Translations under genes and position numbers: made by a program
Notes under the pieces: model-generated
Databases searched by the model: none
Seen by the model: only the letters and a program-made list of their open reading frames with translations
What the model was told of the DNA's origin: nothing
In this document: piece after piece, positions 18,533 to 28,033 of the stretch
Layout of the letters: every line of letters begins with the position of its first letter
Numbering within the stretch: position 1 is the stretch's first letter
NCBI RefSeq assembly: GCF_013364195.1
Contig: NZ_CP054918.1
Coordinates: forward strand, 6,251,001 to 6,315,000
DNA from: Streptomyces sp. NA04227
GTDB lineage: Bacteria > Actinomycetota > Actinomycetes > Streptomycetales > Streptomycetaceae
DNA: 64,000 nt
Reading direction: 5' to 3'

Positions 18533-21139
18533 GTGACGAGTGTGCGGGAAGGTACGGAAGACACCGGCATGACTGCGGACGAGACGAACCACGGCGACAC
18601 CCCACCCGGCTATGCGGCGGCCCGGCTGCTCCTCCTCAACCAGGAGGAGCAGCAGGGGCCGCCGCGGCGCGCGGCCCTGGCGGAACTCACCGACACCTGG
18701 CTGCAGCAGCTCTTCGCCCAGGCCGCGGACGGGCTGCGCGGCGTCAGCCTGCTCGCCGTCGGCGGCTACGGGCGCGGCGAACTCTCCCCGCGCAGCGACC
18801 TCGACCTGGTGCTCCTGCACGACGGCAGCGCCGACCCGGCCGCGCTCGCCGCCCTCGCCGACGGCCTCTGGTACCCGGTCTGGGACCTCGGCCTCGCCCT
18901 CGACCACTCGGTACGCACCCCCGCCGAGGCCCGCAAAACCGCCGCCGAGGACCTCAAGGTCCAGCTCGGCCTGCTGGACGCCCGCCATCTCGCGGGCGAC
19001 CTCGGCCTCACCGCCTCGCTGCGCACCACCGTCCTCGCCGACTGGCGCAACCAGGCCCCCAAACGACTGCCCGAACTCCAGGAACTGTGCGCCGAGCGGG
19101 CCGCACGCCAGGGCGAACTCCAGTACCTCCTGGAGGGCGACCTCAAGGAGGCCCGCGGCGGACTGCGCGACGCCACCGCCCTGCGCGCGGTCGCCGCCTC
19201 CTGGCTCGCCGACGCACCCCGCGGCGGACTCGACGAGGCCCGCCGCCACCTCCTCGACGTACGCGACGCCCTGCATCTGGTCACCGGGCGGGCCACCGAC
19301 CGGCTCTCCCTCCAGGAACAGGACCAGGTCGCCGCCGCCCTCGGACTGCTCGACGCCGACGCCCTGCTGCGCCAGGTCTACGAGGCCGCCCGCACCATCT
19401 CCTACGCCAGCGACGTCACCTGGCGCGAGGTCGGCCGGGTCCTGCGCGCCCGCTCCGTACGCCCCCGGCTGCGCGCCCTGATCGGCGGCAAGCAGACGCC
19501 CGAGCGCTCACCGCTGGCCGAAGGCGTGGTCGAGCAGGAGGGCGAGGTCGTCCTCGCCCGCGGCGCACGGCCCGAACGCGACCCCGTACTGCCGCTGCGC
19601 GCCGCGGCCGCCGCGGCACAGGCCGGGCTCCCGCTGTCCCTGCACGCGGTGCGCCGCCTGGCCGCGGGCACCGCCGCGCTGTCCACGCCATGGCCCGCCG
19701 AGGCCCGCGAACAACTCGTGACACTGCTCGGCGCGGGCCGCCCCACCGTCCAGGTCTGGGAGGCGCTGGAGGCCGAGGGACTGATCAGCAAACTGCTGCC
19801 GGACTGGGAACGCGTGCGCTGCCGCCCGCAGCGCAACGCCGTGCACACCTGGACCGTCGACCGGCATCTGGTCGAGACAGCCGTACAGGCCGCCGAGCGC
19901 ACCCGCCGCGTCCACCGGCCCGACCTGCTCCTGGTCGCCGCGCTGCTGCACGACATCGGCAAGGGCTGGCCCGGCGACCACAGCGAGGCCGGGGAGATCA
20001 TCGCCCGGGACGTCGCCGCCCGCATCGGCTTCGACCCGGCCGACGCCGCCGTCCTCGCCACCCTGGTCCGCCACCATCTGCTGCTCGTGGAGACCGCAAC
20101 CCGCCGCGACCTCGAGGACCCGGCGACGGTACGCGCCGTCGCCGACGCCGTGGGCACCACCTCCACCCTGGAACTGCTGCACGCGCTGACCGAGGCCGAC
20201 GCCCTCGCCACCGGCCCCGCCGCCTGGTCCGCCTGGCGCGGCTCCCTGGTCGGCGAACTGGTGCGCCGGGCCGCCGCCCTGCTCAGCGGCGAGGAGGTGC
20301 CGGCGGTCGAGGACCCGGCGCCGACCGCCGAACAGGAACGCCTCGCGGTGGAGGCCCACCGCACCGGCGGTCCCGTACTCGCCTTGCGCGCCCACAGCGA
20401 GACCCCGCCCGCCGCCGGCAACGCCAGCAACGCCGACAACGCCGACAACTCTGACCCGCCGCCCGCCGGACCCGAGCCGCTCGGCGTGGAGCTGATCATC
20501 GCCGTACCCGACCAGCCGGGCGTACTGCCCGCCGTGGCCGGGGTGCTCGCCATGCACCGGCTGACCGTACGAACCGCCGAGCTGCGCGCCCTCGACCTGC
20601 CGGAGCAACTAGGAGGCGGGGGCCGCGAGAGCCGGGCGACGGCGGACTGGGCCGACCGAGCAGGCGGGACCGGCGGCGCCACCGGGACCGGCGACAACGC
20701 CTCCGGCGCCCCGGTGCTGCTGCTCGACTGGCGGGTCGCCGCCGAGTACGGCTCGCTGCCGCAGGCCGCGCGGCTGCGCGCCGACCTGGTGCGCGCCCTG
20801 GACGGCTCCCTGAACATCGCCAGCAGGCTCGCCGAACGCGACGCCGCCTATCCGCGCCGCCGGGGCACCGTCGCCCCGCCGCCGCGCGTGAGCCCCGCCT
20901 CGGACAGCTCGCACCGCGCCACCGTCATCGAGGTCCGCGCCCACGACGCCCCCGGGCTCCTGCACCGCATCGGCCGCGCCCTGGAGGAGTCCGGCGTACG
21001 GGTACGCAGCGCGCATGTGTCCACCCTGGGCGCGAACGCCGTCGACGCCTTCTACGTGACCGGGGCCGACGGCCGTCCGCTGGGCGACGACCAGGCCGCC
21101 ACCCTGGCCCGCGACCTGGAGAAGACTTTGCGTTCCTGA
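18533..21139 (+). CDS. glnD: PII nucleotidyltransferase GlnD
   Basis: An 868-residue sensor enzyme. Order: nucleotidyltransferase domain (GGYGRGELSPRSDLDL at about 79), GlnD helical domain, HD phosphohydrolase domain (LLHDIGKGWPGDHSEAG at about 476), then two C-terminal ACT domains that sense glutamine (GVELIIAVPDQPGVLPAV and VIEVRAHDAPGLLHRIGRAL). In actinobacteria it adenylylates and de-adenylylates GlnK, not uridylylates it. Low-complexity insertions (an Asn/Ala/Asp run near 625 and a Gly/Thr run near 705) interrupt the ACT region. The GTG at 18533 is chosen for GGGAG 7 bp upstream and family length; an ATG at 18570 is also in frame. Confidence 0.93.
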   Translation: MTSVREGTEDTGMTADETNHGDTPPGYAAARLLLLNQEEQQGPPRRAALAELTDTWLQQLFAQAADGLRGVSLLAVGGYGRGELSPRSDLDLVLLHDGSADPAALAALADGLWYPVWDLGLALDHSVRTPAEARKTAAEDLKVQLGLLDARHLAGDLGLTASLRTTVLADWRNQAPKRLPELQELCAERAARQGELQYLLEGDLKEARGGLRDATALRAVAASWLADAPRGGLDEARRHLLDVRDALHLVTGRATDRLSLQEQDQVAAALGLLDADALLRQVYEAARTISYASDVTWREVGRVLRARSVRPRLRALIGGKQTPERSPLAEGVVEQEGEVVLARGARPERDPVLPLRAAAAAAQAGLPLSLHAVRRLAAGTAALSTPWPAEAREQLVTLLGAGRPTVQVWEALEAEGLISKLLPDWERVRCRPQRNAVHTWTVDRHLVETAVQAAERTRRVHRPDLLLVAALLHDIGKGWPGDHSEAGEIIARDVAARIGFDPADAAVLATLVRHHLLLVETATRRDLEDPATVRAVADAVGTTSTLELLHALTEADALATGPAAWSAWRGSLVGELVRRAAALLSGEEVPAVEDPAPTAEQERLAVEAHRTGGPVLALRAHSETPPAAGNASNADNADNSDPPPAGPEPLGVELIIAVPDQPGVLPAVAGVLAMHRLTVRTAELRALDLPEQLGGGGRESRATADWADRAGGTGGATGTGDNASGAPVLLLDWRVAAEYGSLPQAARLRADLVRALDGSLNIASRLAERDAAYPRRRGTVAPPPRVSPASDSSHRATVIEVRAHDAPGLLHRIGRALEESGVRVRSAHVSTLGANAVDAFYVTGADGRPLGDDQAATLARDLEKTLRS

Positions 21140-21297
21140 CCTCCTCCGGCGGTTGTGAGGAATCCGGCCGTGCACGGGGTGCAGACCGCTTCCCGGACGG
21201 CCGGATACCCTGGAGGACGACCTGTACGTCCTGTCAGCTTCCCGAGCCCTGAAACCGGGGCGGGTAGGCGCCTTCGACCCGAGGATTCGCGACCGCC

Positions 21298-22851
21298 GTG
21301 TTCGACACTCTTTCCGACCGCCTCGCAGCGACATTCAAGAGCCTCCGCGGCAAGGGGCGCCTCAGCGAGGCGGACATCGACGCCACGGCGCGCGAGATCC
21401 GTATCGCCCTGCTCGAGGCGGACGTCGCGCTGCCGGTGGTGCGGGCCTTCATCAAGCAGATCAAGGAACGCGCGCTCGGCATCGAGGTCTCGCAGGCCCT
21501 GAACCCGGCCCAGCAGGTCATCAAGATCGTCAACGAGGAACTCGTCGGCATCCTCGGCGGGGAGACGCGGCGCCTGCGCTTCGCCAAGCAGCCGCCCACC
21601 GTGATCATGCTGGCGGGTCTGCAGGGTGCCGGTAAGACCACCCTGGCCGGCAAGCTCGGCCGCTGGCTCAAGGGCCAGGGCCACGCCCCGCTCCTGGTGG
21701 CCTGTGACCTCCAGCGCCCGAACGCCGTCAACCAGCTCGCGGTGGTCGCCGAGCGCGCCGAGGTCGGCATCTACGCGCCCGAGCCGGGCAACGGCGTCGG
21801 CGACCCGGTGCGGGTGGCGCAGGACTCGATCGAGTACGCGCGCACCAAGCAGCACGACATCGTCATCGTCGACACCGCGGGCCGCCTCGGTATCGACCAG
21901 GAGATGATGCAGCAGGCCGCGGACATCCGGGACGCGGTCAAGCCGGACGAGATCCTGTTCGTCGTCGACGCGATGATCGGTCAGGACGCGGTCAACACCG
22001 CCGAGGCCTTCCGCGACGGCGTCGGCTTCGACGGCGTGGTGCTCTCCAAGCTCGACGGCGACGCCCGCGGTGGTGCCGCGCTGTCCATCGCGCACGTCAC
22101 CGGCCGCCAGATCATGTTCGCCTCCAACGGCGAGAAGCTGGACGACTTCGACGCGTTCCACCCGGACCGGATGGCCTCCCGCATCCTCGGCATGGGCGAT
22201 GTGCTCACGCTGATCGAGAAGGCGGAGCAGACCTTCAGTCAGCAAGAGGCCGAGAAGATGGCCTCCAAGCTGGCGAGCGCCAAGGGCAAGGACTTCACCC
22301 TCGACGACTTCCTGGCCCAGATGGAGCAGGTCAGGAAGATGGGCAGTATCAGCAAGCTGCTCGGCATGCTCCCGGGCATGGCCCAGGTCAAGGACCAGAT
22401 CAACAACCTCGACGAACGCGATGTGGACCGTACCGCCGCGATCATCAAGTCGATGACGCCCGGCGAGCGCCAGGAACCGACGATCATCAACGGTTCGCGC
22501 CGTGCCCGTATCGCCAAGGGCTCCGGTGTCGAGGTCAGCGCGGTCAAGAACCTCGTCGAGCGCTTCTTCGAGGCGCGCAAGATGATGTCGCGGATGGCCC
22601 AGGGCGGCGGCATGCCGGGAATGCCCGGGATGCCGGGCATGGGTGGCGGCCCCGGCCGTCAGAAGAAGAAGCAGAAGCAGGCCAAGGGCAAGCAGCGCTC
22701 CGGCAACCCGATGAAGCGCAAGCAGCAGGAGCAGGAGGCCGAGCTGCGCCGCCAGCAGGCCGCGGAGAACGGCGGGGCCTTCGGCCTCCCGGCCGGCGAG
22801 CCCGGCAAGGACTTCGAACTCCCCGACGAGTTCAAGAAGTTCATGGGCTGA
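21298..22851 (+). CDS. ffh: signal recognition particle GTPase Ffh
   Basis: A 517-residue SRP54 homologue that binds signal sequences and 4.5S RNA. The N domain is followed by a G domain with GLQGAGKTT (about 108), DTAGRLGID and SKLDGDARGG. The M domain includes SKLLGMLPGMAQVK and the RNA-binding segment RRARIAKGSG. The C-terminus is unusually rich: an MPGMPGMPGMGGG methionine/glycine repeat and a Lys/Gln-rich tail. The GTG start has no close Shine-Dalgarno match; TACCCT at 21206-21211 is a possible -10 about 90 bp upstream. Partner of ftsY. Confidence 0.97.
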   Translation: MFDTLSDRLAATFKSLRGKGRLSEADIDATAREIRIALLEADVALPVVRAFIKQIKERALGIEVSQALNPAQQVIKIVNEELVGILGGETRRLRFAKQPPTVIMLAGLQGAGKTTLAGKLGRWLKGQGHAPLLVACDLQRPNAVNQLAVVAERAEVGIYAPEPGNGVGDPVRVAQDSIEYARTKQHDIVIVDTAGRLGIDQEMMQQAADIRDAVKPDEILFVVDAMIGQDAVNTAEAFRDGVGFDGVVLSKLDGDARGGAALSIAHVTGRQIMFASNGEKLDDFDAFHPDRMASRILGMGDVLTLIEKAEQTFSQQEAEKMASKLASAKGKDFTLDDFLAQMEQVRKMGSISKLLGMLPGMAQVKDQINNLDERDVDRTAAIIKSMTPGERQEPTIINGSRRARIAKGSGVEVSAVKNLVERFFEARKMMSRMAQGGGMPGMPGMPGMGGGPGRQKKKQKQAKGKQRSGNPMKRKQQEQEAELRRQQAAENGGAFGLPAGEPGKDFELPDEFKKFMG

Positions 22852-22890
22852 GTCGGGCCGAGTCTGGCTGAGTCGGGCTGAGTCCGCCTG
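22845..22890 (+). repeat. 10-bp tandem repeat spanning the ffh stop codon
   Basis: AGTCGGGCTG-like units occur four times at 10-bp spacing from 22851, with one partial copy before. The ffh TGA (22849-22851) lies in the first unit junction. The rest of the gap to 23,505 (about 650 bp) shows no supportable gene; several open frames there have codon usage unlike Streptomyces genes. Confidence 0.7.
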
Positions 22891-23505
22891 GCGGGAGCGC
22901 GTCGTGCGGTGCGTGCGGCTCGCTCTCGCGGGTGGTCGGCGGCGAAGTTGTCATTTGTTGCCAACTTCGCGGCGCCGTACGGCCGTTGTCGTACGACCCT
23001 CGTCTGCCCGTACGAGCCCTCCCGGGCGCCGGACCGCGCCCTGCGGCGTGCGTCCGATGGGGAGTGCGCCGTCGAGTGCGCGCCCGCCCTGTGCTCCGAT
23101 GCGCCGGTGCCTCTGACCTGGGGTGGGAGGCGGCCGTGGAGCGGGCGGCGCGGGCGTTCGCCGGATGGCCGGAGTGCGAGGGGTGAGTTGGTGCGGCCGG
23201 GGCCCCGGCCGGTACCCTCTGCGTCTGGCCATGACCCCGGAATCGCAACCTCCGGACATCCGTGCAGGCAGGAGCCTTGCGGCGGTGTGCGGGGTGGTCC
23301 GGACGCCGGTCCGGAATGCGGAGATGCGGCCCTTGTCGGCGGATGGATGCGCCTACGTACGGGCCTGCCCCGGAGCGTGCCGGTTGCGGAGCCCCTCGGG
23401 CAAGCGTGCGGTCTCGGCGCAAAGACGCCAACTGACTGGTAGGTGCAAAATATTTGGGATGGCCCGGAATAGGAACACGAAGGCCTCCCCGCTCGTTGTC
23501 ACGAC

Positions 23506-24102
23506 GTGAGCACGACACCACCTGTTCTCGCAGCGGAACTGGCACAGGCGTGGGCCGACATTCAGAGGTTCCACCCCGAGCTGCCGGACCTGGCTGCGCC
23601 CGAGTCCCTGATCGGAGAGTCCTCGTCCGCCTGCGGCGCCGAGCTCTCCTTCGAGAGGCTGCTCCATGAAGCAGTCCATGGCATTGCCGCGGCCCGCGGA
23701 GTGCGTGACACCTCACGTGCGGGCCGCTACCACAACCGCAGATTCCTGTCCGTGGCCGAGGAACTCGGCCTGGACCACCCGGCCGAGCCCCACCCGAGCA
23801 GCGGCTTCTCCCTGGTGACCCTCAACGCCGAGGCGCGCAGACGCTACCGCCCCACCATCGAGCGGCTGCAGAACGCGCTGCGGGCACACCGTGCGGCCAC
23901 CGCCGCCGACAGCCCGGCCGGATTCCGCGGGCCGGCGGCACGGCACGGCTCCTCGGGCGGCGGCGTACGCGTCAAGGCGGTCTGTGACTGCGGACGCAAC
24001 GTACGCGTCGTCCCCTCTGTCCTCGCCCAGGCGCCCATCGTCTGCGGCGGCTGCGGAAAGCCCTTCCGTATCCCCGAGGTGGTCGGAGCGGGCGCCCGCT
24101 GA
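23506..24102 (+). CDS. SprT-like zinc metalloprotease-fold protein
   Basis: A 198-residue protein with HEAVH (LLHEAVHGIAAARG, about residue 49), an HExxH zinc motif, followed by GRYHNRRFLSVAEELGL, the downstream ligand region typical of SprT-like proteins. A C-terminal zinc ribbon is formed by CDCGRN and CGGCGKPF. SprT/Spartan-like proteins cleave or bind DNA-protein crosslinks in eukaryotes; the bacterial role is unclear. There is no good Shine-Dalgarno sequence before the GTG at 23506. A 16-codon frame (23459-23509) overlaps the start by GTGA and could couple translation. It probably stands alone; a hairpin follows. Confidence 0.75.
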   Translation: MSTTPPVLAAELAQAWADIQRFHPELPDLAAPESLIGESSSACGAELSFERLLHEAVHGIAAARGVRDTSRAGRYHNRRFLSVAEELGLDHPAEPHPSSGFSLVTLNAEARRRYRPTIERLQNALRAHRAATAADSPAGFRGPAARHGSSGGGVRVKAVCDCGRNVRVVPSVLAQAPIVCGGCGKPFRIPEVVGAGAR

Positions 24103-24110
24103 CACCTCTC

Positions 24111-24145
24111 GGCCGGGGCTCGTTCCATACGGACGGCCCCCGGCC
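24111..24145 (+). terminator. hairpin after the SprT-like gene
   Basis: GGCCGGGG (24111-24118) pairs with CCCCGGCC (24138-24145) across a 19-nt loop. A moderate terminator candidate in front of the rpsP leader. Confidence 0.45.
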
Positions 24146-24336
24146 GGGCCTGCCGTGGTGCGCGACGGCCCGGGAAGTCGGACCTTTTCCGTGTGGCACA
24201 ATGGGCAGCTGTACTCGACAGCCGCACAGGACCCCTCTCTCCTCCGGCTGACGCGTCCATCGGGCCATCGGGTACCGCAACCCCACGCGGCATCCCGCTG
24301 TGCTCAAACACGTCAAAACCAGGAGAATCCACTCCC

Positions 24337-24771
24337 GTGGCAGTCAAGATCAAGCTGAAGCGTCTGGGCAAGATCCGTTCGCCTCACTACCGCATCGTCG
24401 TCGCCGACTCCCGTACCCGCCGTGACGGCCGGGCCATCGAGGAGATCGGTCTGTACCACCCGGTGCAGAACCCCTCGCGCATCGAGGTCAACGCCGAGCG
24501 CGTGGCGTACTGGCTCTCCGTCGGCGCCCAGCCGACCGAGCCCGTGCTCGCCATCCTGAAGAAGACCGGCGACTGGCAGAAGTACAAGGGCGAGCCCGCC
24601 CCGCCGCCGCTGCTGCAGCCGGAGGAGAAGGCCGCGCGTCCGGTCTTCGAGTCCCTCAGTGGTGAGGACGAGCCCAAGGGCGAGGCCATCACCCAGAAGG
24701 CGAAGAAGGCCGACAAGAAGGCGGACGAGGCCGCCTCGGCGGACGCGTCCACCGAGTCGACCGAGGCCTGA
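24337..24771 (+). CDS. rpsP: 30S ribosomal protein S16
   Basis: A 144-residue protein. The first 80 residues are canonical S16 ([20 protein letters not shown], then [12 protein letters not shown]). The remaining 60 form a Lys/Glu/Ala-rich extension that is typical of actinobacteria and probably disordered. The GTG start is preceded by AGGAGA. First gene of the rpsP-khpA-rimM-trmD-rplS cluster, conserved across bacteria. A CACAAT element about 130 bp upstream may be part of its promoter. Confidence 0.97.
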   Translation: MAVKIKLKRLGKIRSPHYRIVVADSRTRRDGRAIEEIGLYHPVQNPSRIEVNAERVAYWLSVGAQPTEPVLAILKKTGDWQKYKGEPAPPPLLQPEEKAARPVFESLSGEDEPKGEAITQKAKKADKKADEAASADASTESTEA

Positions 24772-24773
24772 GC

Positions 24774-25010
24774 ATGCTCGAGGAGGCTCTCGAGCACCTC
24801 GTGAAGGGCATCGTCGACAACCCCGACGACGTGCAGGTCGCTTCGCGCAACCTGCGCCGAGGGCGCGTCCTCGAGGTCCGGGTCCACCCCGACGACCTCG
24901 GCAAGGTGATCGGCCGCAACGGCCGCACCGCGCGCGCACTGCGCACCGTCGTCGGCGCCATCGGCGGCCGGGGAATCCGCGTCGACCTGGTTGACGTAGA
25001 CCAGGTCTGA
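24774..25010 (+). CDS. khpA: KH-domain RNA-binding protein KhpA
   Basis: A 78-residue single KH domain. The GxxG loop is GRNGRTAR (about residues 47-54), preceded by [10 protein letters not shown]. It starts 2 bp after the rpsP stop. In Gram-positive bacteria KhpA pairs with KhpB/Jag to bind RNA and influences cell division and elongation; the equivalent Streptomyces role is inferred. Confidence 0.95.
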   Translation: MLEEALEHLVKGIVDNPDDVQVASRNLRRGRVLEVRVHPDDLGKVIGRNGRTARALRTVVGAIGGRGIRVDLVDVDQV

Positions 25011-25063
25011 GACGCCGCCCGTGGCACTGTGCCGCGGACGCGTTTCGAGCAAGGCTGAAGTTC

Positions 25064-25101
25064 GGGGCCGGAGGCAGTTCGCTGCCTCCGGCCCCTTTCT
25101 T
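25064..25101 (+). terminator. UUCG-capped terminator between khpA and rimM
   Basis: A perfect 14-bp stem (25064-25077 with 25082-25095) is closed by the stable TTCG tetraloop and followed by TTTCTT. It probably gives partial termination inside the ribosomal cluster, lowering rimM-trmD-rplS expression relative to rpsP. Confidence 0.9.
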
Positions 25102-25102
25102 C

Positions 25103-25195
25103 GACAGCGGTGACAGCAACGACAGCAGCAACAGCGGTGACAGCCGCGTCAACGTCGGCAGCATCGACGGCAGTAACAGCAACGACAGCAGGAGA
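25103..25195 (+). repeat. GACAGC/AACAGC-rich low-complexity leader of rimM
   Basis: The 93 bp between the terminator and rimM consist largely of GACAGC, AACAGC and AACGAC hexamers, with GACAGCGGTGACAGC occurring twice in near-identical form. The stretch is purine/C-rich with little self-complementarity. It is in frame with rimM and would read as a Ser/Asp/Asn-rich peptide, but no start codon precedes it in that frame. Confidence 0.75.
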
Positions 25196-25204
25196 GCAAC
25201 CCAG

Positions 25205-25825
25205 GTGCAGCTTGTAGTAGCGCGGATCGGGCGCGCCCACGGCATCAAGGGCGAGGTCACCGTCGAGGTGCGCACCGACGAGCCCGAACTGCGGCTCGGC
25301 CCCGGCGCCCGCCTCACCACCGACCCCGCCTCGGTGGGACCGCTCACCATCGAGTCGGGCCGGGTGCACAGCGGACGCCTGCTGCTGCGCTTCGTCGGCG
25401 TCGCCGACCGCACCGCCGCCGAGGCCCTGCGCAACACCCTGCTGATCGCCGACGTCGACCCGGAGCAACTGCCCGAGGACCCCGAGGAGTTCTACGATCA
25501 CCAGTTGATCGACCTCGACGTGGTCACCACCGACGGCACCGAGATCGGCCGGATCACCGAGATCTCCCACCTGCCCTCGCAGGACCTGTTCATCGTCGAG
25601 CGGCCCGACGGCAGCGAGGTGCTGATCCCGTTCGTCGAGGAGATCGTCACCGACATCGACCTCGGCGAACAGCGCGCCGTCATCGACCCGCCGCCCGGCC
25701 TCATCGACGACCGCGCCGAGATCGCCTCCGCGCGCGGCGACGACTCCGCCGCCCCCGAGCCCGCGGCCGACGCGCACGAGGCCGCCGCGCAGGAGGCCGA
25801 CGGGGCGAACCGGGACGGCGACTGA
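25205..25825 (+). CDS. rimM: 16S rRNA processing protein RimM
   Basis: A 206-residue ribosome maturation factor that binds S19 and helps assemble the 30S head. The N-terminal RimM barrel starts [18 protein letters not shown]. The C-terminal PRC-barrel contains [18 protein letters not shown] and [10 protein letters not shown]. An acidic/Ala-rich tail of about 35 residues extends past the usual end. GTG start preceded by AGGAGAG. The stop overlaps the trmD start by 1 nt. Confidence 0.96.
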   Translation: MQLVVARIGRAHGIKGEVTVEVRTDEPELRLGPGARLTTDPASVGPLTIESGRVHSGRLLLRFVGVADRTAAEALRNTLLIADVDPEQLPEDPEEFYDHQLIDLDVVTTDGTEIGRITEISHLPSQDLFIVERPDGSEVLIPFVEEIVTDIDLGEQRAVIDPPPGLIDDRAEIASARGDDSAAPEPAADAHEAAAQEADGANRDGD

Positions 25826-26646
25826 TGCGGCTCGACGTCGTCACCATCTTCCCCGAGTACCTGGAACCGCTGAACGTCTCCCTCGTCGGCAAGGCCCGCG
25901 CCCGCGGCCAACTCGGCGTCCACGTCCACGAACTGCGGCAGTGGACCCACGACCGGCACCACACCGTCGACGACACCCCCTACGGCGGCGGCCCCGGCAT
26001 GGTCATGAAGACCGAGCCCTGGGGCGAGGCCCTCGACGAGGTCATCGCCGACGGCTACGAGGACGGTGCCACCGAGCCCCTGCTCGTCGTGCCCACGCCC
26101 AGCGGCCGCCCGTTCACCCAGGAACTCGCCGTCGAACTCTCGGCACGGCCCTGGCTGATCTTCACGCCCGCACGCTACGAGGGCATCGACCGACGCGTCA
26201 TGGACGAGTACGCGACCCGGCTGCCCGTCTGCGAGGTGTCCATCGGCGACTACGTGCTCGCCGGGGGAGAGGCCGCCGTACTCGTGATCACCGAGGCCGT
26301 CGCCCGGCTGCTGCCCGGCGTGCTCGGCAACGCCGAGTCCCACCGCGACGACTCCTTCGCCCCCGGCGCGATGGCCAACCTCCTCGAAGGCCCCGTCTAC
26401 ACCAAGCCCCCCGAGTGGCGCGGCCGTGCGATCCCGGAGGTGCTGCTCAGCGGCCACCACGGGAAGATCGCCCGCTGGCGCCGCGACGAGGCCCTGCGCC
26501 GCACCGCCACGCACCGCCCCGAGCTCCTGGAGCGCTGCGAGGCAACCGCCTTCGACAAGAAGGACCGCGAGACACTCGGCATCCTGGGCTGGTCCCCGGA
26601 CGCCGAGGGCCGATTTTGGCTGAGGCCGAAGGCCGTGGAAGAATAA
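25825..26646 (+). CDS. trmD: tRNA (guanine37-N1)-methyltransferase
   Basis: A 273-residue SPOUT methyltransferase that makes m1G37 in tRNAs and prevents frameshifting. [16 protein letters not shown] at the N-terminus, [11 protein letters not shown] near residue 52, RYEGIDRRV and the knot motif [13 protein letters not shown] are all present. The C-terminal RNA-binding helices follow. The start overlaps the rimM stop, so the two are translationally coupled. Confidence 0.97.
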   Translation: MRLDVVTIFPEYLEPLNVSLVGKARARGQLGVHVHELRQWTHDRHHTVDDTPYGGGPGMVMKTEPWGEALDEVIADGYEDGATEPLLVVPTPSGRPFTQELAVELSARPWLIFTPARYEGIDRRVMDEYATRLPVCEVSIGDYVLAGGEAAVLVITEAVARLLPGVLGNAESHRDDSFAPGAMANLLEGPVYTKPPEWRGRAIPEVLLSGHHGKIARWRRDEALRRTATHRPELLERCEATAFDKKDRETLGILGWSPDAEGRFWLRPKAVEE

Positions 26647-26780
26647 CCAGCTGCTGTACGTCGTCCGGCGCGCGCCCCTGCCACAGGGGGACACGACGCC
26701 CGCCCCGACGCGGACAGCCCCGCGAACTCATCACCTCTCCCGTCGATGACCTGTGGCATCGGCGAAGAAAGCAGACGAAC

Positions 26781-27131
26781 ATGTCCCACCTGCTCGACAC
26801 CGTCGACGCCGCGTCGCTGCGCAGCGACATCCCGGCCTTCCGCCCGGGTGACACCGTCAACGTCCACGTGCGCGTCATCGAGGGCAACCGCTCCCGTGTG
26901 CAGCAGTTCAAGGGCGTAGTCATCCGCCGCCAGGGCGCCGGTGTCCGCGAGACCTTCACGGTCCGCAAGGTCTCCTTCTCCGTCGGCGTCGAGCGCACCT
27001 TCCCGGTGCACACCCCGATCGTCGAGAAGATCGAGCTCGTCACCCGCGGTGACGTGCGTCGCGCCAAGCTCTACTACCTGCGCGACCTGCGCGGCAAGGC
27101 CGCGAAGATCAAGGAGAAGCGCGAGAACTGA
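26781..27131 (+). CDS. rplS: 50S ribosomal protein L19
   Basis: A 116-residue protein, [20 protein letters not shown]..., with the L19 signature [21 protein letters not shown]. Last gene of the rpsP cluster, 134 bp after trmD. The signal peptidase genes begin 44 bp downstream. Confidence 0.97.
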   Translation: MSHLLDTVDAASLRSDIPAFRPGDTVNVHVRVIEGNRSRVQQFKGVVIRRQGAGVRETFTVRKVSFSVGVERTFPVHTPIVEKIELVTRGDVRRAKLYYLRDLRGKAAKIKEKREN

Positions 27132-27175
27132 TCTCGCGCCGGTGTCACAGCGAGGCCGGATACCATCTCGCTGCC

Positions 27176-28033
27176 ATGGACACCGAAGCACAGCACACGG
27201 AGCGCGACCGCTCGTGCGAACCCACCGCCCCCGGCGGCTGCGAGGACCTCTCCCCGCAGCCCCCGAGGGCCGGACAGGACGCCGAACGGTCGTGCTCCGC
27301 TTCGGTTTCCGGTGACGGCCCCTCGGATGGCGACGCAGATGACCACGCGGACGGTGACGCCACGGCCGAGGACGGGAACCCGGCCCTCGAGCAGGGCGCG
27401 GACAAGGACGAGCAAGAGGCCTCCGTGCCCGCGGGCCTGCTCGCCCGGCTGCCCGGCGGACGGCTGACCCTGGCCTTCCTGCTCGGCCTGGTGCTCCTGG
27501 CCGCCGCGTCCCTGTTCGTCGTACAGCCCTTCCAGATCCCGAGCGATTCAATGGAACCGGCCTACCGCGACGGTGATCGCGTACTCGTCAACAAGTTGGC
27601 GTACCGTTTCGGGGCGGACCCCGAACGCGGAGACGTCGTCGTCTTTGACGGCTCCGGCTACTTCGGGAACGGCGACTACATCAAACGCGTTGTCGGCGTG
27701 AGCGGCGATCGTGTGACCTGCTGCGACGGACGGGGGAGGATCGCGGTGAACGGCCGAGCGGTGGACGAGCCCTATCTGTACCCGGGCGACAGGCCCTCCA
27801 AGGTGCCCTTCGACGTCGTCGTGCCCGAGGACAGCCTGTTCGTCCTCGGCGACCACCGCAGCGCCTCCCGCGACAGCCGCGACCACCTCGGCTCACCCGG
27901 CGGCGGCATGATCCCCGTCGACCAGGTCGTCGGCCGCGTCGACTGGACGGTGTGGCCGCCGTCCCGCTGGACCTCCCACGACCGGCCCGATGCCCTCACC
28001 CGGGTACCGGCACCGGGCGGTGCCCATGGGTAA
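27176..28033 (+). CDS. sipW: type I signal peptidase SipW
   Basis: A 285-residue membrane protease that removes signal peptides from exported proteins. The N-terminus of about 95 residues is an acidic, Asp/Gly-rich cytoplasmic region. One membrane helix follows (LAFLLGLVLLAAASLFVVQ). The catalytic Ser is in PSDSMEP (about Ser125) and the catalytic Lys in YIKRVVG (about Lys170). The conserved GDHRSASRDSRDH box is present. No clear second membrane helix is visible. TACCAT lies 9 nt before the ATG and there is no Shine-Dalgarno sequence, so initiation may be nearly leaderless. First of four tandem sip genes, in the order known from S. lividans; the sipX start overlaps its end by 8 nt. Confidence 0.94.
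   Translation: MDTEAQHTERDRSCEPTAPGGCEDLSPQPPRAGQDAERSCSASVSGDGPSDGDADDHADGDATAEDGNPALEQGADKDEQEASVPAGLLARLPGGRLTLAFLLGLVLLAAASLFVVQPFQIPSDSMEPAYRDGDRVLVNKLAYRFGADPERGDVVVFDGSGYFGNGDYIKRVVGVSGDRVTCCDGRGRIAVNGRAVDEPYLYPGDRPSKVPFDVVVPEDSLFVLGDHRSASRDSRDHLGSPGGGMIPVDQVVGRVDWTVWPPSRWTSHDRPDALTRVPAPGGAHG

Noticed and set aside
22909..23442. A 177-codon open frame after ffh
   Set aside because: Arg/Pro/Cys-rich translation without Streptomyces codon bias or a ribosome-binding site; region called non-coding.
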